A DNA stretch of 64,000 nt. It comes from Koleobacter methoxysyntrophicus. GTDB taxonomy: Bacteria > Bacillota > Thermosediminibacteria > Koleobacterales > Koleobacteraceae. The position numbers and the translations under genes were made by a program. Location: the NCBI RefSeq assembly GCF_017301615.1, contig NZ_CP059066.1, positions 1,409,001-1,473,000 of the forward strand, in the 5' to 3' direction. Below the pieces are notes generated by a model. It had not been told where the DNA came from and did no database searches. It was given only the letters and a program-made list of their open reading frames with translations. Below, in pieces: positions 1 through 9,893 of the stretch; position 1 is the stretch's first letter; each line of letters begins with the position of its first letter.

Positions 1-315
1 ATGGTAGAAGGGGTTACTAAGGGTTTTGAAAAGAGACTGGAAATAAACGGTGTAGGCTACAGGGCGGCAAAACAGGGCAAGAAACTGGTTTTAACCGTTG
101 GATATTCCCACCCCGTTGAGATAGAAGAACCAGAGGGAATAGAGATAGAGGTGCCTGCCAACAACAAAATTACTGTAAAGGGTATCGATAAGGAACTGGT
201 GGGAATTGTGGCAGCAAATATACGGAAAGTAAGAGAACCTGAACCCTATAAAGGAAAAGGCATTAAGTACGAAGATGAGCAGATTAGGCGTAAAGTCGGC
301 AAAACAGGGGCATAG
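1..315 (+). CDS. rplF: 50S ribosomal protein L6, C-terminal part (cut by window start)
   Basis: This is the second half of large-subunit protein L6, which binds 23S rRNA near the sarcin-ricin loop. The visible 104 codons carry the L6 signatures GVGYRA and VGYSHPVEI and the basic C-terminal tail. Full L6 is about 180 residues, so the ATG at position 1 is an internal methionine and the true start lies upstream of the window. It is followed 28 nt later by rplR, the usual order in the spc operon. Confidence 0.96.
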   Translation: MVEGVTKGFEKRLEINGVGYRAAKQGKKLVLTVGYSHPVEIEEPEGIEIEVPANNKITVKGIDKELVGIVAANIRKVREPEPYKGKGIKYEDEQIRRKVGKTGA

Positions 316-343
316 TTAGACAGGTAGGAAAGGAGTGAGTTTT

Positions 344-709
344 GTGCTGAAAGGTTCAAAAAATGATGCCAGGAAAAGACGTCATCTCAGAGTTCGCAAA
401 AAGGTTAAAGGGACTTCGGAAAGACCCAGATTGAATGTTTTTAAAAGCTTAAACCATATATATGCCCAGGTCATTAATGATGAAACGGGTAATACCCTGA
501 CAGCAGCTTCGACCCTGGATCCTGAGCTGAAAGGCAAGATAACTAAGGGTGGAAACGTAGAAGCGGCAAAGCTGGTAGGAAAACTTATAGCAGAAAGGGC
601 CCTGAGCAAGGGTATAGAAAAGGTCGTTTTTGATAGAGGCGGCTATATCTATCACGGAAGGGTAAAAGCCCTTGCTGAAGCAGCCAGGGAAGCAGGGCTG
701 AAGTTTTAA
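344..709 (+). CDS. rplR: 50S ribosomal protein L18
   Basis: L18 binds 5S rRNA and helps place it on the large subunit. The 121-residue protein has the arginine-rich N-terminus ([13 protein letters not shown]) and the C-terminal [24 protein letters not shown] signature region typical of the family. I choose the GTG at 344 because an AAAGGAG ribosome site ends at 334, nine bases before it. An upstream in-frame GTG at 335 abuts that site. It lies in the spc operon between rplF and rpsE. Confidence 0.96.
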   Translation: MLKGSKNDARKRRHLRVRKKVKGTSERPRLNVFKSLNHIYAQVINDETGNTLTAASTLDPELKGKITKGGNVEAAKLVGKLIAERALSKGIEKVVFDRGGYIYHGRVKALAEAAREAGLKF

Positions 710-726
710 AAAAGGAGGGAAAAGGC

Positions 727-1245
727 TTGGAAAACAGAGGTAACCGTGAAAAAATCGATGTAAATACTTTAGACCTTCAGGAAAAGGTTGTCAGCATAAA
801 CAGGGTTGCAAAGGTCGTTAAAGGTGGTCGAAACTTTAGATTTAGTGCTCTAGTAGTGGTAGGTAATGGAAACGGCTATGTAGGTGCCGGAATGGGTAAA
901 GCGGTGGAAATCCCCGAAGCCATTAGAAAGGGTATAGAGGATGCCAAAAAGAACATAATCAGCGTACCCCTTGTTGGAACCACTATACCGCATGAGATTA
1001 TCGGTGAATACGGCGGTGGGAAGGTCCTGCTGAAACCCGCTTCAGAAGGTACTGGAGTGATTGCCGGCGGGGCCGTAAGGGCTGTTTTAGAGCTGGCCGG
1101 TATAAGGGATATCCTTACAAAATCCCTTGGTTCATCTAATCCAAAAAACATGGTCAATGCCACTATGGAAGGTCTAAAGGGTTTAAAAAGGGCCGAACAT
1201 GTAGCAAAATTAAGGGGGAAATCGGTAGAAGAGTTGTTAGGTTAG
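727..1245 (+). CDS. rpsE: 30S ribosomal protein S5
   Basis: S5 is a small-subunit protein involved in decoding fidelity and mRNA helicase activity at the entry tunnel. The 172-residue product has the N-terminal double-stranded RNA-binding domain ([19 protein letters not shown], about residues 20-38), followed by the C-terminal S5 fold with [18 protein letters not shown]. The start is a TTG preceded by AAAGGAGGG at 711-719. It sits 17 nt after rplR and 12 nt before rpmD. Confidence 0.97.
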   Translation: MENRGNREKIDVNTLDLQEKVVSINRVAKVVKGGRNFRFSALVVVGNGNGYVGAGMGKAVEIPEAIRKGIEDAKKNIISVPLVGTTIPHEIIGEYGGGKVLLKPASEGTGVIAGGAVRAVLELAGIRDILTKSLGSSNPKNMVNATMEGLKGLKRAEHVAKLRGKSVEELLG

Positions 1246-1257
1246 GAGGGATTTATA

Positions 1258-1443
1258 GTGGCCAATAAGTTAAGGATAAAACTAGTAAGGAGTGTTATAG
1301 GTACACCCGAAGATCAGCGAAGCACAGTAAGGGCTTTAGGCCTCAGGAAGATCAGAGATGTAGTTGAACACGAAGACACCCCTCAAATTAGAGGTATGAT
1401 AAATAAGGTCAGTCATCTGGTTGAAGTAGAACAGGGTTCTTAG
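1258..1443 (+). CDS. rpmD: 50S ribosomal protein L30
   Basis: Small 61-residue L30 of the large subunit. It has the family's opening strand ([11 protein letters not shown]), the loop with Q-R-x-T-V-x-A-L-G-L and the ending [11 protein letters not shown]. The start is GTG, with GGAGGG about 9 bases upstream. L30 is absent from some bacteria but normal in Bacillota. Its place between rpsE and rplO is the canonical one. Confidence 0.96.
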   Translation: MANKLRIKLVRSVIGTPEDQRSTVRALGLRKIRDVVEHEDTPQIRGMINKVSHLVEVEQGS

Positions 1444-1475
1444 TAAAAGGATCGTAATAAAGGGAGGTGCAGCCA

Positions 1476-1916
1476 GTGAAATTGCATGAATTGAAACCTG
1501 CGGAAGGTTCTAAAAAAACCCCAAAAAGAAAAGGCAGGGGAATAGGTTCCGGTCTGGGCAAAACTGCAGGCAGGGGCCATAAAGGTCAAAAGGCTCGCTC
1601 AGGGGGCGGGGTTAGACCGGGGTTTGAAGGCGGTCAGATGCCGCTACAAAGACGTATTCCTAAGCGGGGCTTTACCAATGTGTTTAAAAAAGAAATTGTA
1701 GAGGTCAATGTAGAGAAGCTGAATGTATTCCAGGACGGTGATGTGGTAACCCCTGAAGCCCTCATTGAAAAAAGAATCATAAAAGACATTAAGGATGGCG
1801 TAAAGGTCCTGGGCAGAGGAGAACTTAATGTAAGGTTGGAAGTTAAAGCAAACGGTTTCTCAAAAACGGCTAAAGAAAAAATAGAAGCGGCCGGGGGAAA
1901 GGTTGAGGTGGTATAA
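1476..1916 (+). CDS. rplO: 50S ribosomal protein L15
   Basis: L15 is a late-assembly large-subunit protein. The 146-residue product begins [14 protein letters not shown] and carries the glycine/arginine-rich N-terminal extension ([20 protein letters not shown]) and a C-terminal ADGFSKTA-like segment ([16 protein letters not shown]). The GTG at 1476 is preferred over the in-frame GTG at 1467 because the AGGGAGG ribosome site at 1461-1467 overlaps the latter. The stop is immediately followed by the secY ATG, so translation is probably coupled. Confidence 0.95.
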   Translation: MKLHELKPAEGSKKTPKRKGRGIGSGLGKTAGRGHKGQKARSGGGVRPGFEGGQMPLQRRIPKRGFTNVFKKEIVEVNVEKLNVFQDGDVVTPEALIEKRIIKDIKDGVKVLGRGELNVRLEVKANGFSKTAKEKIEAAGGKVEVV

Positions 1917-3173
1917 ATGCTGGAAGCATTGAGAAATGCGTGGAAAATCCCAGACCTGCGTAAAAGGATAATATTTACTTTGATGATGCTTCTGGTTTTC
2001 AGAGCGGGTTCCCATATTCCCGTCCCCGGAATCGATACCAGCCAGATAAAGGCCATAATTGAACGAGGGGCCCTATTCGGTTTCTTTGATTTCGTGTCAG
2101 GTGGTGCCTTCAAAAACTTTACGATATTTGCTATGAGCATAACCCCATATATCAACGCATCGATTATTATGCAGTTACTAACAATAGTAATACCCAAGTT
2201 AGAAGAGTTAGCGAAGGAAGGGGAAGCAGGGAGGAAGGTATTAGCTCAGTATACAAGATACGGTACCGTAATCCTTGCCCTCATTCAGGCAATAGGAATG
2301 AGTGTTGGTTTCAGGTCAGCTGTTATCGATACCAGTTTTGCTTCCCTTGCGGTTATAGTCATCAGCTTAACAGCAGGAACGGCATTCCTCATGTGGCTGG
2401 GTGAACAGATTACCGATAAGGGAATAGGGAACGGGATATCCTTAATCATTTTTGCAGGGATAGTTTCCCGGCTTCCCGGCAGCGCATATCAGTTGTATCA
2501 TCTGGTCAGGGTAGGGACTACAAGTATTATTGCCGTTATCATTTTTGGTTTTGTTGCCCTTTTAGTAATTGTGGGAGTTATTGCCGTTCAACAGGCCCAG
2601 AGGAGGATACCTGTTCAATATGCCAAAAGGGTTGTGGGAAGAAGGATGTACGGCGGTCAAAGCACTCACATTCCACTAAGGGTCAATCAGGCGGGGGTAA
2701 TTCCGGTAATCTTTGCTATGTCTATCCTGCTGTTCCCCAGCACTATTGCAGGGTTTTTCCCTAACAGCAGGATTGCAGCGAGTATTGCGGAGTTTTTAAA
2801 ACCCGGTGGGTGGGTCTATGCTTCCATGTATGCCGTATTGATTATATTTTTCACCTACTTCTATACAGCCGTTATATTTAATCCTGTAGATGTTTCAAAT
2901 AATATTAAGAAATACGGCGGGTTCATTCCGGGGATAAGACCGGGCAGACCTACAGCACAGTACCTAGAAAGGGTTATGAACAGAATCACCCTTGCCGGTG
3001 CACTTTTTCTGGCAGCTATAGCAGTCATGCCGTATATTTTAACGGGATTCACTACTCTTAATATATACTTTGGAGGAACGGCTCTCCTGATAGTTGTTGG
3101 GGTTGCCCTTGAAACCATGAAACAGCTTGAAGCACAGATGCTCATGCGGCATTATGAAGGCTTTCTCAAATAG
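1917..3173 (+). CDS. secY: Protein translocase channel subunit SecY
   Basis: SecY forms the membrane pore of the Sec translocon and works with SecE, SecG, SecA and the ribosome. The 418-residue sequence has about ten hydrophobic segments. It contains the conserved FRAGSHIPVPGID entry region, the plug-region FDFVSGGAF, the cytoplasmic loop with ERAQRRIPVQYAKR-like sequence (QQAQRRIPVQYAKR), and the IRPGRPTAQYLERV loop. Length is typical. It begins directly at the rplO stop, as in other spc operons, and adk follows after 12 nt. Confidence 0.97.
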   Translation: MLEALRNAWKIPDLRKRIIFTLMMLLVFRAGSHIPVPGIDTSQIKAIIERGALFGFFDFVSGGAFKNFTIFAMSITPYINASIIMQLLTIVIPKLEELAKEGEAGRKVLAQYTRYGTVILALIQAIGMSVGFRSAVIDTSFASLAVIVISLTAGTAFLMWLGEQITDKGIGNGISLIIFAGIVSRLPGSAYQLYHLVRVGTTSIIAVIIFGFVALLVIVGVIAVQQAQRRIPVQYAKRVVGRRMYGGQSTHIPLRVNQAGVIPVIFAMSILLFPSTIAGFFPNSRIAASIAEFLKPGGWVYASMYAVLIIFFTYFYTAVIFNPVDVSNNIKKYGGFIPGIRPGRPTAQYLERVMNRITLAGALFLAAIAVMPYILTGFTTLNIYFGGTALLIVVGVALETMKQLEAQMLMRHYEGFLK

Positions 3174-3185
3174 GAGGGGTTAAAA

Positions 3186-3836
3186 TTGAGGATAATCTTT
3201 ATGGGACCTCCCGGAGCCGGGAAGGGGACCCAGAGCGAAAAGCTATCAAAGGAACTGGATATCCCTCATATCTCCACAGGTGATATATTCCGGAAAAATC
3301 TGAGGGAAAAAACGGCTTTAGGCCTGAAAGCAAAACAATATATGGATAAGGGCCTGCTGGTGCCCGATGACATTGTGGTTGCAATTGTAAAAGATCGCCT
3401 CAGGGAACCGGACTGCCGGAAAGGATTTATCCTTGATGGGTTCCCCAGAACGGTAGCTCAGGCCCAATCCCTTGATAGTGCCCTCAGCGAGATGGAAACG
3501 GAGCTTACATGTGTGATAAATTTTAAAGTGTCGAAAGAAGAACTGATTGCCAGGCTTACCGGCAGGAGAGTTTGTAAGGCATGCGGCGCTACCTTTCATG
3601 TAAAATATAACCCTCCCAAACAGCAGGGTATATGTGATTTATGTGGAGGCCCTCTCATACAGCGGGATGATGATACTGAAGAGACCGTAGAAAAGCGGCT
3701 GGATGTGTATAAAAAGGAAACAGAACCCCTGATAGAATACTATACCGATAAAGGTGTGCTGATAACTATAGATGGAGAAAAGGATGTAGATGAGGTTTAC
3801 GAAGATTTGAAAGGGGCAGTAAGGGGATGTGATTAA
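3186..3836 (+). CDS. adk: Adenylate kinase (zinc-binding lid form)
   Basis: Catalyses ATP + AMP = 2 ADP in the cytosol. The 216-residue protein has the P-loop GPPGAGKGT at residues 7-15, the AMP-binding HISTGD motif and the DGFPRT signature. The lid carries four cysteines (C130, C133, C150, C153), so it should bind a structural zinc, as in many Gram-positive and thermophilic adenylate kinases. The start is TTG after AGGAGGGG. The gene lies between secY and map, the standard Bacillota arrangement. Confidence 0.97.
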   Translation: MRIIFMGPPGAGKGTQSEKLSKELDIPHISTGDIFRKNLREKTALGLKAKQYMDKGLLVPDDIVVAIVKDRLREPDCRKGFILDGFPRTVAQAQSLDSALSEMETELTCVINFKVSKEELIARLTGRRVCKACGATFHVKYNPPKQQGICDLCGGPLIQRDDDTEETVEKRLDVYKKETEPLIEYYTDKGVLITIDGEKDVDEVYEDLKGAVRGCD

Positions 3837-3837
3837 A

Positions 3838-4584
3838 ATGATAGTTTTGAAATCCCGTCGGGAGTTAGCCTTTATGAGGGAAGCCGGTAGAATAGTAGCA
3901 GAAACCTTTGAAGTATTAAAAGAATCTGTTAAACCGGGAATTACTACTAAAGAACTTGATATCATTGCGGAGGAATATATAAACAGCCGAGGTGCCAGGG
4001 CTGCCTTCAAGGGTTATCGCGGGTTTCCTGCCAGTATTTGTACTTCAGTAAATGAAGAGGTCGTTCATGGTATACCGGGTTCAAGGGTTCTTAAAGATGG
4101 TGACATAATAAGCATAGATGTAGGGGTAGTATTTAATGGGTACTGCGGTGATGCGGCAGCAACCTTTCCTGTTGGGGATATAACCGAAGAAGCCCTAAAA
4201 CTCATTCAGGTTACCGAAGGGTGCTTTTACAGAGGGCTCGAATATGCAAAGCCCGGATACAGGCTAACGGATATTTCACATGCAATACAGGAATATGTAG
4301 AATCCAATGGGTTCTCGGTGGTAAGAGACTATGTGGGCCACGGGATAGGTCAGAAAATGCATGAAGACCCTCAAATTCCTAACTTTGGGCCGCCGGGAAA
4401 AGGCCCCAGGTTAACAGCCGGTATGACATTAGCTATCGAACCAATGGTAAATATAGGTAAATACCATGTAATGACAAAGGAAGACAACTGGACCGTTGTT
4501 ACAAAGGATGGAAGCCTTTCTGCCCATTATGAGCATACTATTGCCATAACGGACAATGAACCTGAGATACTAACCCTTCTATAG
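3838..4584 (+). CDS. map: Methionine aminopeptidase, type I
   Basis: Removes the initiator methionine from nascent proteins using two divalent metal ions. The 248-residue product has the expected metal and catalytic residues: H77, D94, D105, H168, E201 and E232 in the contexts VVHGIPG, ISIDVG, CGDAA, GHGIG, IEPM and YEHT. The ATG at 3838 gives the normal MIVLKS start. An in-frame GTG at 3829 inside adk is less likely. Only one base separates it from the adk stop. Confidence 0.96.
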   Translation: MIVLKSRRELAFMREAGRIVAETFEVLKESVKPGITTKELDIIAEEYINSRGARAAFKGYRGFPASICTSVNEEVVHGIPGSRVLKDGDIISIDVGVVFNGYCGDAAATFPVGDITEEALKLIQVTEGCFYRGLEYAKPGYRLTDISHAIQEYVESNGFSVVRDYVGHGIGQKMHEDPQIPNFGPPGKGPRLTAGMTLAIEPMVNIGKYHVMTKEDNWTVVTKDGSLSAHYEHTIAITDNEPEILTLL

Positions 4585-4620
4585 GGAATGCAGTATTCAT
4601 TCCAAAAGGGAGGTGGAGTC

Positions 4621-4887
4621 ATGGCAATAGGAATAAGCCCGGGTCAGATTGTATATTCGAAGGCGGGAAGAGACAAAGACAGGTACTTTATTATAATAGA
4701 TATAGTTGATGACCAGCACGTAATGATAGCTGATGGAGATTTAAGAAGGGTTGAAAAGCCGAAGAAAAAGAAGATCAAACACATAAAGAAGACCGATTTT
4801 GTCGTTCAGGAGTTAAAGGAAAAATTGGAAGCCGGCAAACCCATAAAGAATTCCGAAGTCAGAAAGGCGTTGGAAGAATATGTATAA
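4621..4887 (+). CDS. KOW-domain RNA-binding protein (L14e-like)
   Basis: An 88-residue basic protein of the type commonly encoded between map and infA in Clostridia. The N-terminal half matches a KOW/SH3-like fold (GQIVYSKAGRDKDRYFIIIDIVDD, about residues 8-31), followed by a lysine-rich patch (KPKKKKIKHIKK) and a helical tail. The ATG at 4621 has AGGGAGGTGG just upstream, so the open frame reaching back to 4588 is not coding. Its exact role is unknown. Its place among ribosomal genes suggests a ribosome-linked function. Confidence 0.88.
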   Translation: MAIGISPGQIVYSKAGRDKDRYFIIIDIVDDQHVMIADGDLRRVEKPKKKKIKHIKKTDFVVQELKEKLEAGKPIKNSEVRKALEEYV

Positions 4888-4930
4888 ACACCCGGTTTTA
4901 TGGAGATAATAAGGAGGTTGGTTTAACCTT

Positions 4931-5149
4931 ATGTCTAAAGAGGATGTTATTGAAATGGAAGGTACCGTTATAGAACCGCTACCTAATGCCATGTTTAGGG
5001 TAGAATTGAAAAACGGTCACAGGATACTGGCCCATGTATCGGGTAAAATTAGGATGAATTATATAAGGATTTTACCGGGTGATAAGGTTACGGTTGAATT
5101 ATCCCCTTATGACCTGACAAGAGGCAGGATAACCTACAGGTTCAAGTGA
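4931..5149 (+). CDS. infA: Translation initiation factor IF-1
   Basis: IF-1 binds the ribosomal A site during initiation. The 72-residue S1-like OB-fold protein is canonical: [15 protein letters not shown] at the start, F-R-V-x-L-x-N-G-H in the middle, and [23 protein letters not shown] at the end. AAGGAGG lies upstream. It is followed 30 nt later by rpmJ. Confidence 0.98.
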   Translation: MSKEDVIEMEGTVIEPLPNAMFRVELKNGHRILAHVSGKIRMNYIRILPGDKVTVELSPYDLTRGRITYRFK

Positions 5150-5179
5150 TTGAAAGCAGCACTAAAAGGAGGTATTATT

Positions 5180-5293
5180 ATGAAGGTGAGGCCGTCGGTA
5201 AAACCAATATGCGAAAAATGCAAGATTATAAAACGCAAAGGCAGGATTATGATAATCTGTGAAAATCCCAAACACAAACAGAAACAGGGATAA
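5180..5293 (+). CDS. rpmJ: 50S ribosomal protein L36 (zinc form)
   Basis: A 37-residue large-subunit protein. It starts [14 protein letters not shown] and keeps the zinc-ribbon ligands C11, C14, C27 and H32, so this is the zinc-containing (C+) form. The AAAGGAGG at 5165-5172 precedes the ATG. Its placement between infA and rpsM is universal in this operon. Confidence 0.97.
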   Translation: MKVRPSVKPICEKCKIIKRKGRIMIICENPKHKQKQG

Positions 5294-5322
5294 ACATTTT
5301 AAAGATGGAGGTGCAGATCTAA

Positions 5323-5694
5323 ATGGCCAGGATTGCTGGTGTTGATTTACCAAGGGACAAAAGGGTGGAAATTGCCCTTACCTATATATTTGGTATCGGC
5401 AGGTCGAGTTCAAATAAAATACTTCAAACAGCAGGAGTAAATCCGGATACGAGGGTTAAAGACCTGACGGAAAGAGAAATAACCAAACTGAGGGAAGTAA
5501 TTGATAAAAACTATAAAGTAGAAGGCGACCTGAGAAGGGATATTGCAATGAATATTAAACGACTGATGGAAATCGGCTGCTACCGGGGCCTGCGTCACAG
5601 AAGAGGTCTTCCCGTAAGGGGTCAGAGGACCAGGACTAATGCCAGAACAAGAAAAGGCCCGGCTAAGACAGTAGGCGTTAGAAGGAAGAAATAA
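5323..5694 (+). CDS. rpsM: 30S ribosomal protein S13
   Basis: S13 sits in the head of the small subunit and contacts the P-site tRNA and the large subunit. The 123-residue product begins [22 protein letters not shown] and ends in the basic tail with [19 protein letters not shown], both hallmark segments. The start ATG has GGAGGTG upstream. It leads the alpha-type cluster rpsM-rpsK-rpsD-rpoA-rplQ. Confidence 0.98.
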   Translation: MARIAGVDLPRDKRVEIALTYIFGIGRSSSNKILQTAGVNPDTRVKDLTEREITKLREVIDKNYKVEGDLRRDIAMNIKRLMEIGCYRGLRHRRGLPVRGQRTRTNARTRKGPAKTVGVRRKK

Positions 5695-5716
5695 TTGAAA
5701 GGGGGAATGTATTAAA

Positions 5717-6112
5717 ATGGCGAAAAAGGCTGTGAGGAAGACAAAGAAAAGACGCGAGCGCAAAAATGTAGAGAGGGGAGCTGCCCATATTCACTCTACC
5801 TTTAACAATACCATTGTTACGATTACCGATACCGCTGGAAACACTTTATCCTGGGCCAGTGCCGGTGCCCTTGGGTTTAAGGGGTCAAGAAAGAGTACTC
5901 CTTTTGCTGCTCAAATGGCTGCGGAATCCGCTGCTAAAGCTGCCATGGAACACGGCTTGAAGACGGTGGAAGTATTCGTTAAAGGACCCGGCGCGGGCAG
6001 AGAAGCTGCAATTCGCTCCCTTCAGGCTACAGGTCTTGAGGTTAGCCTTATAAAGGACGTAACCCCTATTCCCCATAACGGCTGCAGACCGCCGAAGAGG
6101 AGAAGGGTATAG
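5717..6112 (+). CDS. rpsK: 30S ribosomal protein S11
   Basis: S11 lies on the platform of the small subunit near the E site. The 131-residue protein has [34 protein letters not shown] and the C-terminal [18 protein letters not shown], all diagnostic. AAAGGGGG precedes the ATG. It is 22 nt downstream of rpsM and 40 nt upstream of rpsD. Confidence 0.98.
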   Translation: MAKKAVRKTKKRRERKNVERGAAHIHSTFNNTIVTITDTAGNTLSWASAGALGFKGSRKSTPFAAQMAAESAAKAAMEHGLKTVEVFVKGPGAGREAAIRSLQATGLEVSLIKDVTPIPHNGCRPPKRRRV

Positions 6113-6152
6113 ATAAATCTTATAATCCAAAATTGGAGGTGTTTGAAAGGAT

Positions 6153-6779
6153 ATGGCACGATATATAGGTCCTTCCTGCAGGTTATGCAGAAGGGAAGGC
6201 ATAAAACTTTACCTGAAAGGTGATAGATGTTATACTGAAAGATGTGCAATAGACCGCCGGGGTTATGCTCCGGGTCAGCACGGTCAGGCCAGAAGGAAAT
6301 TATCTGAATACGGTATTCAGTTAAGGGAAAAACAGAAGGCGAAAAGAATATACGGTGTATTAGAACGACAGTTCAAGAGATACTTTGAAATTGCCGAAAG
6401 GAAAAAAGGAGTGACAGGAGAGAACCTTCTGAGGATTTTAGAAAGCCGGCTGGATAATGTGGTATACCGCATGGGATTTGCTTCTTCCAGAGCAGAAGCA
6501 AGGCAGCTGATAAGACACGGTCATTTTACGGTAAACGGCAAAAAGGTTAATATACCTTCATACCTGGTTCGTATAGGGGAAGTGATTGCTGTTAAGGAAG
6601 ACAGCAGAAAATTGAGCAGAATAAAAGAGCTTGCCGAAACGGCTGCCCAGAGGAATGTCCCTCAATGGCTTGAGGTCAATGCTGAGGCTATGGAAGGAAG
6701 AGTAGTTGGTCTGCCGGCTCGAGAAGACATTGATGTTCCGATCGAAGAACACCTGATTGTAGAGCTCTATTCTAAGTAA
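6153..6779 (+). CDS. rpsD: 30S ribosomal protein S4 (zinc form)
   Basis: S4 nucleates 16S rRNA folding, and in many bacteria it represses its own operon. The 208-residue protein has an N-terminal zinc site (C9, C12, C26, C31), then [20 protein letters not shown], and an S4 RNA-binding domain around residues 97-160 ([21 protein letters not shown]). The retained cysteines make this the C+ paralogue type. It lies 60 nt upstream of rpoA. Confidence 0.98.
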   Translation: MARYIGPSCRLCRREGIKLYLKGDRCYTERCAIDRRGYAPGQHGQARRKLSEYGIQLREKQKAKRIYGVLERQFKRYFEIAERKKGVTGENLLRILESRLDNVVYRMGFASSRAEARQLIRHGHFTVNGKKVNIPSYLVRIGEVIAVKEDSRKLSRIKELAETAAQRNVPQWLEVNAEAMEGRVVGLPAREDIDVPIEEHLIVELYSK

Positions 6780-6838
6780 AAATAACCCATAAAGTTACCC
6801 TCGGTCGATTACACTTTTAAGAGGAGGGTTAGAGATTA

Positions 6839-7786
6839 ATGATAGAAATTGAAAAGCCCAGGATAGAATGTATTGAAATGTCAAAGGATAACACCTATGG
6901 CAAGTTTGTAGTAGAACCTCTGGAAAGAGGTTATGGCATAACCCTGGGGAATTCGCTGCGAAGAATACTCCTTTCTTCCCTGCCGGGTGCGGCTGTAACT
7001 TCCGTAAAAATAGAAGGAGTTCTTCACGAATTTTCCACTTTACCCGGGGTCGTAGAAGATACAACTGAAATCATTTTAAATCTAAAGAAACTAGCGATGA
7101 AGATGCACTCCGATGAACCCAAAACTGTACGGATCGAAGCCCAGGGTGAATGTGAGGTAACTGCAGGTGATATAATCCATGATGGCGATATAGAAATAGT
7201 AAATCCCGATGCACATATAGCTACTCTGGATGTGGATGGGAAGCTCTTTATGGAAATGACGGTAGAACGGGGTAGGGGTTATGTGCCTGCGGAGAAGAAT
7301 AAGAAGCCGGGTCAACCCATAGGAATAATACCCATTGACTCCATTTTTAGCCCTGTCCGGCGTGTTAATTTTCATGTTCAGGATACTAGGGTTGGCCAGC
7401 GCACCGACTACGATAAATTAACCTTAGAAGTATGGACCAATGGAACAATAAAACCTGATGAAGCAGCAAGCCTGGGAGCCAAAATATTGAGTGAACACCT
7501 CATGCTCTTTATCGAGCTTACAGAGAGGACCAATGAAGTTGAAATAATGGTAGAAAAGGAAGAGGAAGAAAAGGAAAAAGTAATGGAAATGGCCATTGAG
7601 GAACTTGACCTGTCGGTTCGCTCTTACAACTGCCTGAAACGGGCGGGCATTAATACTGTTCAGGAACTGATCCAGAAAACCCCTGAAGATATGATGAAGG
7701 TAAGGAATCTCGGCAAGAAATCGCTTGAAGAAGTTGAACAAAAACTCAAAAGCCTTGGCCTTTCCCTAAAGGAATCAGAAGAGTAA
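6839..7786 (+). CDS. rpoA: RNA polymerase alpha subunit
   Basis: Alpha dimer scaffold of RNA polymerase. The 315-residue product has the N-terminal assembly domain with [23 protein letters not shown], and a C-terminal helix-hairpin-helix domain (about residues 250-310: [22 protein letters not shown] and [12 protein letters not shown]) that binds UP elements and activators. The linker is glutamate-rich (EKEEEEKEK). The start ATG has AAGAGGAGGG about 10 bases upstream. It forms an operon with rplQ, 16 nt downstream. Confidence 0.98.
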   Translation: MIEIEKPRIECIEMSKDNTYGKFVVEPLERGYGITLGNSLRRILLSSLPGAAVTSVKIEGVLHEFSTLPGVVEDTTEIILNLKKLAMKMHSDEPKTVRIEAQGECEVTAGDIIHDGDIEIVNPDAHIATLDVDGKLFMEMTVERGRGYVPAEKNKKPGQPIGIIPIDSIFSPVRRVNFHVQDTRVGQRTDYDKLTLEVWTNGTIKPDEAASLGAKILSEHLMLFIELTERTNEVEIMVEKEEEEKEKVMEMAIEELDLSVRSYNCLKRAGINTVQELIQKTPEDMMKVRNLGKKSLEEVEQKLKSLGLSLKESEE

Positions 7787-7802
7787 GGAGGGGATTTATA
7801 AA

Positions 7803-8141
7803 ATGGGTTACAGGAAACTGGGAAGAGATTCAGGTCACAGAAAGGCAATGCTCAGAAATTTAGTTACTTCTCTGCTCAAAAACGGCAAGATTGTAACAAC
7901 AGAAACAAGGGCTAAGGAAATTAAAAGAATAACTGAAAAAATGATAACTTTAGGTAAAAAAGGGGATCTCCATGCCCGGCGCCAGGCCCTGTCATATATT
8001 CTAGACGAAACTGTAGTTAAAAACCTCTTTGAACAGACTGCACCTAAGTACGCTGAGAGAAATGGAGGATATACCAGGATTGTTAAAATAGGCCCCAGAA
8101 GGGGTGACGGGGCTCCGATGGCACAAATAGAGCTTGTATAA
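7803..8141 (+). CDS. rplQ: 50S ribosomal protein L17
   Basis: L17 lies near the peptide exit tunnel. The 112-residue protein starts [25 protein letters not shown] and ends [23 protein letters not shown], both family signatures. GGAGGGG is upstream of the ATG. It closes the classical alpha operon. The ECF transporter genes follow after about 60 nt. Confidence 0.98.
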   Translation: MGYRKLGRDSGHRKAMLRNLVTSLLKNGKIVTTETRAKEIKRITEKMITLGKKGDLHARRQALSYILDETVVKNLFEQTAPKYAERNGGYTRIVKIGPRRGDGAPMAQIELV

Positions 8142-8199
8142 TTAAGGCCGGTATATTAAGCATTCCTGCGGGGCTAAATCTAATGTGGGGGAAGAGAGA

Positions 8200-9036
8200 A
8201 TGGATATAATGCTGCGGGCAGAAAATTTATCATTTTCATATATGACACCTGAACTAGAACCGACCCCTGCTCTTTTAGATATTAACCTTACAATTAAAAA
8301 AGGAGAATTCGTAGGAATTATTGGTCAAAATGGGTCGGGCAAGTCTACCCTTGCCAAGCTCTTTAACGGTCTCCTGCTGCCTACAGAAGGTAATGTCTAT
8401 GTGAAGGGGATGAATACAAAGGATAAAACAAAGATATGGGATATTCGCCAGACTGCGGGCATGGTCTTCCAGAATCCCGATAATCAGATAGTAGCAACCA
8501 TTGTGGAAGAGGATGTAGCTTTTGGGCCGGAAAATTTGGGTTTACCCCCTGCACAGATAAGGCAGAGGGTGGATGAAGCCTTGAAGATAGTCGAGATGGA
8601 AGAATATAAAAAACATGCACCCCATCTTTTGTCCGGAGGCCAAAAACAGCGGGTTGCCATTGCAGGGGTCATAGCTATGAGGCCTGAATGCATTATCCTG
8701 GATGAACCCACTGCTATGTTAGATCCTGCAGGCAGGAGGGAAGTTATAAAAACCATTTTAAAGCTGAATAGGGAAGAGAGAATTACTGTAGTTCATATTA
8801 CCCATTATATGGAGGAAGTTGTTCAGGCCCACAGGGTTCTTGTAATGGATGCCGGAAGGATTGTTTTGGAAGGGCCTCCTGTTCAAGTCTTTTCTCGGGT
8901 AGGCGAACTGAAGGCCCTTGGATTGGATGTGCCGCAGATAACTGAGCTGGCATACAGGCTTAATTCAAAAGGAATAAATATTAAACCCGGGGTACTTACC
9001 GTAGATGAAATGGTGATGGAATTATGTCAGCTATAA
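8200..9036 (+). CDS. ecfA1: ECF transporter ATP-binding subunit A1
   Basis: One of two ATPases of the shared energy-coupling-factor module that powers vitamin uptake by separate S components. From the ATG at 8200 the protein is 278 residues. Visible are Walker [10 protein letters not shown] (residues 42-50), the Q-loop VFQNPDNQ, the signature LSGGQKQR, and Walker B IILDEPT. The start is uncertain: ATG 8200, ATG 8209 or GTG 8185 are possible, because the ribosome site GGGGGAAGAGAG is diffuse. It overlaps ecfA2 by 13 nt. BioY at 48642 could be one of its S partners. Confidence 0.94.
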   Translation: MDIMLRAENLSFSYMTPELEPTPALLDINLTIKKGEFVGIIGQNGSGKSTLAKLFNGLLLPTEGNVYVKGMNTKDKTKIWDIRQTAGMVFQNPDNQIVATIVEEDVAFGPENLGLPPAQIRQRVDEALKIVEMEEYKKHAPHLLSGGQKQRVAIAGVIAMRPECIILDEPTAMLDPAGRREVIKTILKLNREERITVVHITHYMEEVVQAHRVLVMDAGRIVLEGPPVQVFSRVGELKALGLDVPQITELAYRLNSKGINIKPGVLTVDEMVMELCQL

Positions 9037-9893
9037 TAACTATTGAAAATTTGAGCCATGTGTATATGCCCGGCACACCCTTTGAGACCGTTGCATTAAA
9101 AGACATTAACCTGACGGTAGAAGAAGGTGAATTTCTGGGGCTGATAGGGCACACAGGTTCCGGGAAATCCACTCTTGTCCAGCATATCAACGGTCTGCTG
9201 AAACCGACGACGGGAAGGGTCATTGTAAAAGGATTGGACCTGACCCAAAAGGAAACAAATATGAGGAAGGTAAGGGAAAAGGTAGGGCTTATCTTCCAGT
9301 ATCCTGAACACCAGCTCTTCGAAGAAACGGTTTTTAAAGATGTCGCCTTTGGGCCGAAAAATCTGGGGCTTTCAGAAGAGGAAATTAATAGGAGGGTTAA
9401 GGAAGCCCTCTTAACGGTTGGGATAGATTACGATAGTGTCAAGGACCGTTCCCCTTTTGAACTGAGTGGAGGGCAAATGAGAAGGGTGGCAATAGCAGGT
9501 GTTTTGGCTATGCATCCCGAGATTCTGATTTTAGATGAACCTACGGCAGGCCTTGACCCCAAGGGTCGAGCCGAAATTCTGGGGCAGATTCAGAACCTCA
9601 GAAAAAAATACAGGTTAACAATAATCCTTGTTTCTCACAGCATGGAGGATATAGCGAGATTAACAGACAGGATTGCGGTTATGCACAAAGGAAGTGTTAT
9701 CTTTACAGGCAGCCCCCGGGAAATATTTGTTAAAGCAGATACTCTGCAGAGAATCGGCCTCGGCATACCCCAGATAACAGAACTCATGATTAAGCTCAAG
9801 GAAAAGGGGCAAAAGGTCAGGCCTGATGTCCTCACTCTTGATGAGGCAGAAAAAGAGATTATAAATATTCTGAGGGGAAATAAGAATGCTTAA
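9024..9893 (+). CDS. ecfA2: ECF transporter ATP-binding subunit A2
   Basis: Second ATPase of the ECF module, expected to form a heterodimer with EcfA1. The 289-residue product has Walker [10 protein letters not shown] (42-50), Q-loop [10 protein letters not shown] (the extra residues after the Q-loop are typical of EcfA2), signature LSGGQMRR and Walker [12 protein letters not shown]. It starts inside the end of ecfA1 and overlaps ecfT by 8 nt, which implies translational coupling. Confidence 0.95.
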   Translation: MSAIITIENLSHVYMPGTPFETVALKDINLTVEEGEFLGLIGHTGSGKSTLVQHINGLLKPTTGRVIVKGLDLTQKETNMRKVREKVGLIFQYPEHQLFEETVFKDVAFGPKNLGLSEEEINRRVKEALLTVGIDYDSVKDRSPFELSGGQMRRVAIAGVLAMHPEILILDEPTAGLDPKGRAEILGQIQNLRKKYRLTIILVSHSMEDIARLTDRIAVMHKGSVIFTGSPREIFVKADTLQRIGLGIPQITELMIKLKEKGQKVRPDVLTLDEAEKEIINILRGNKNA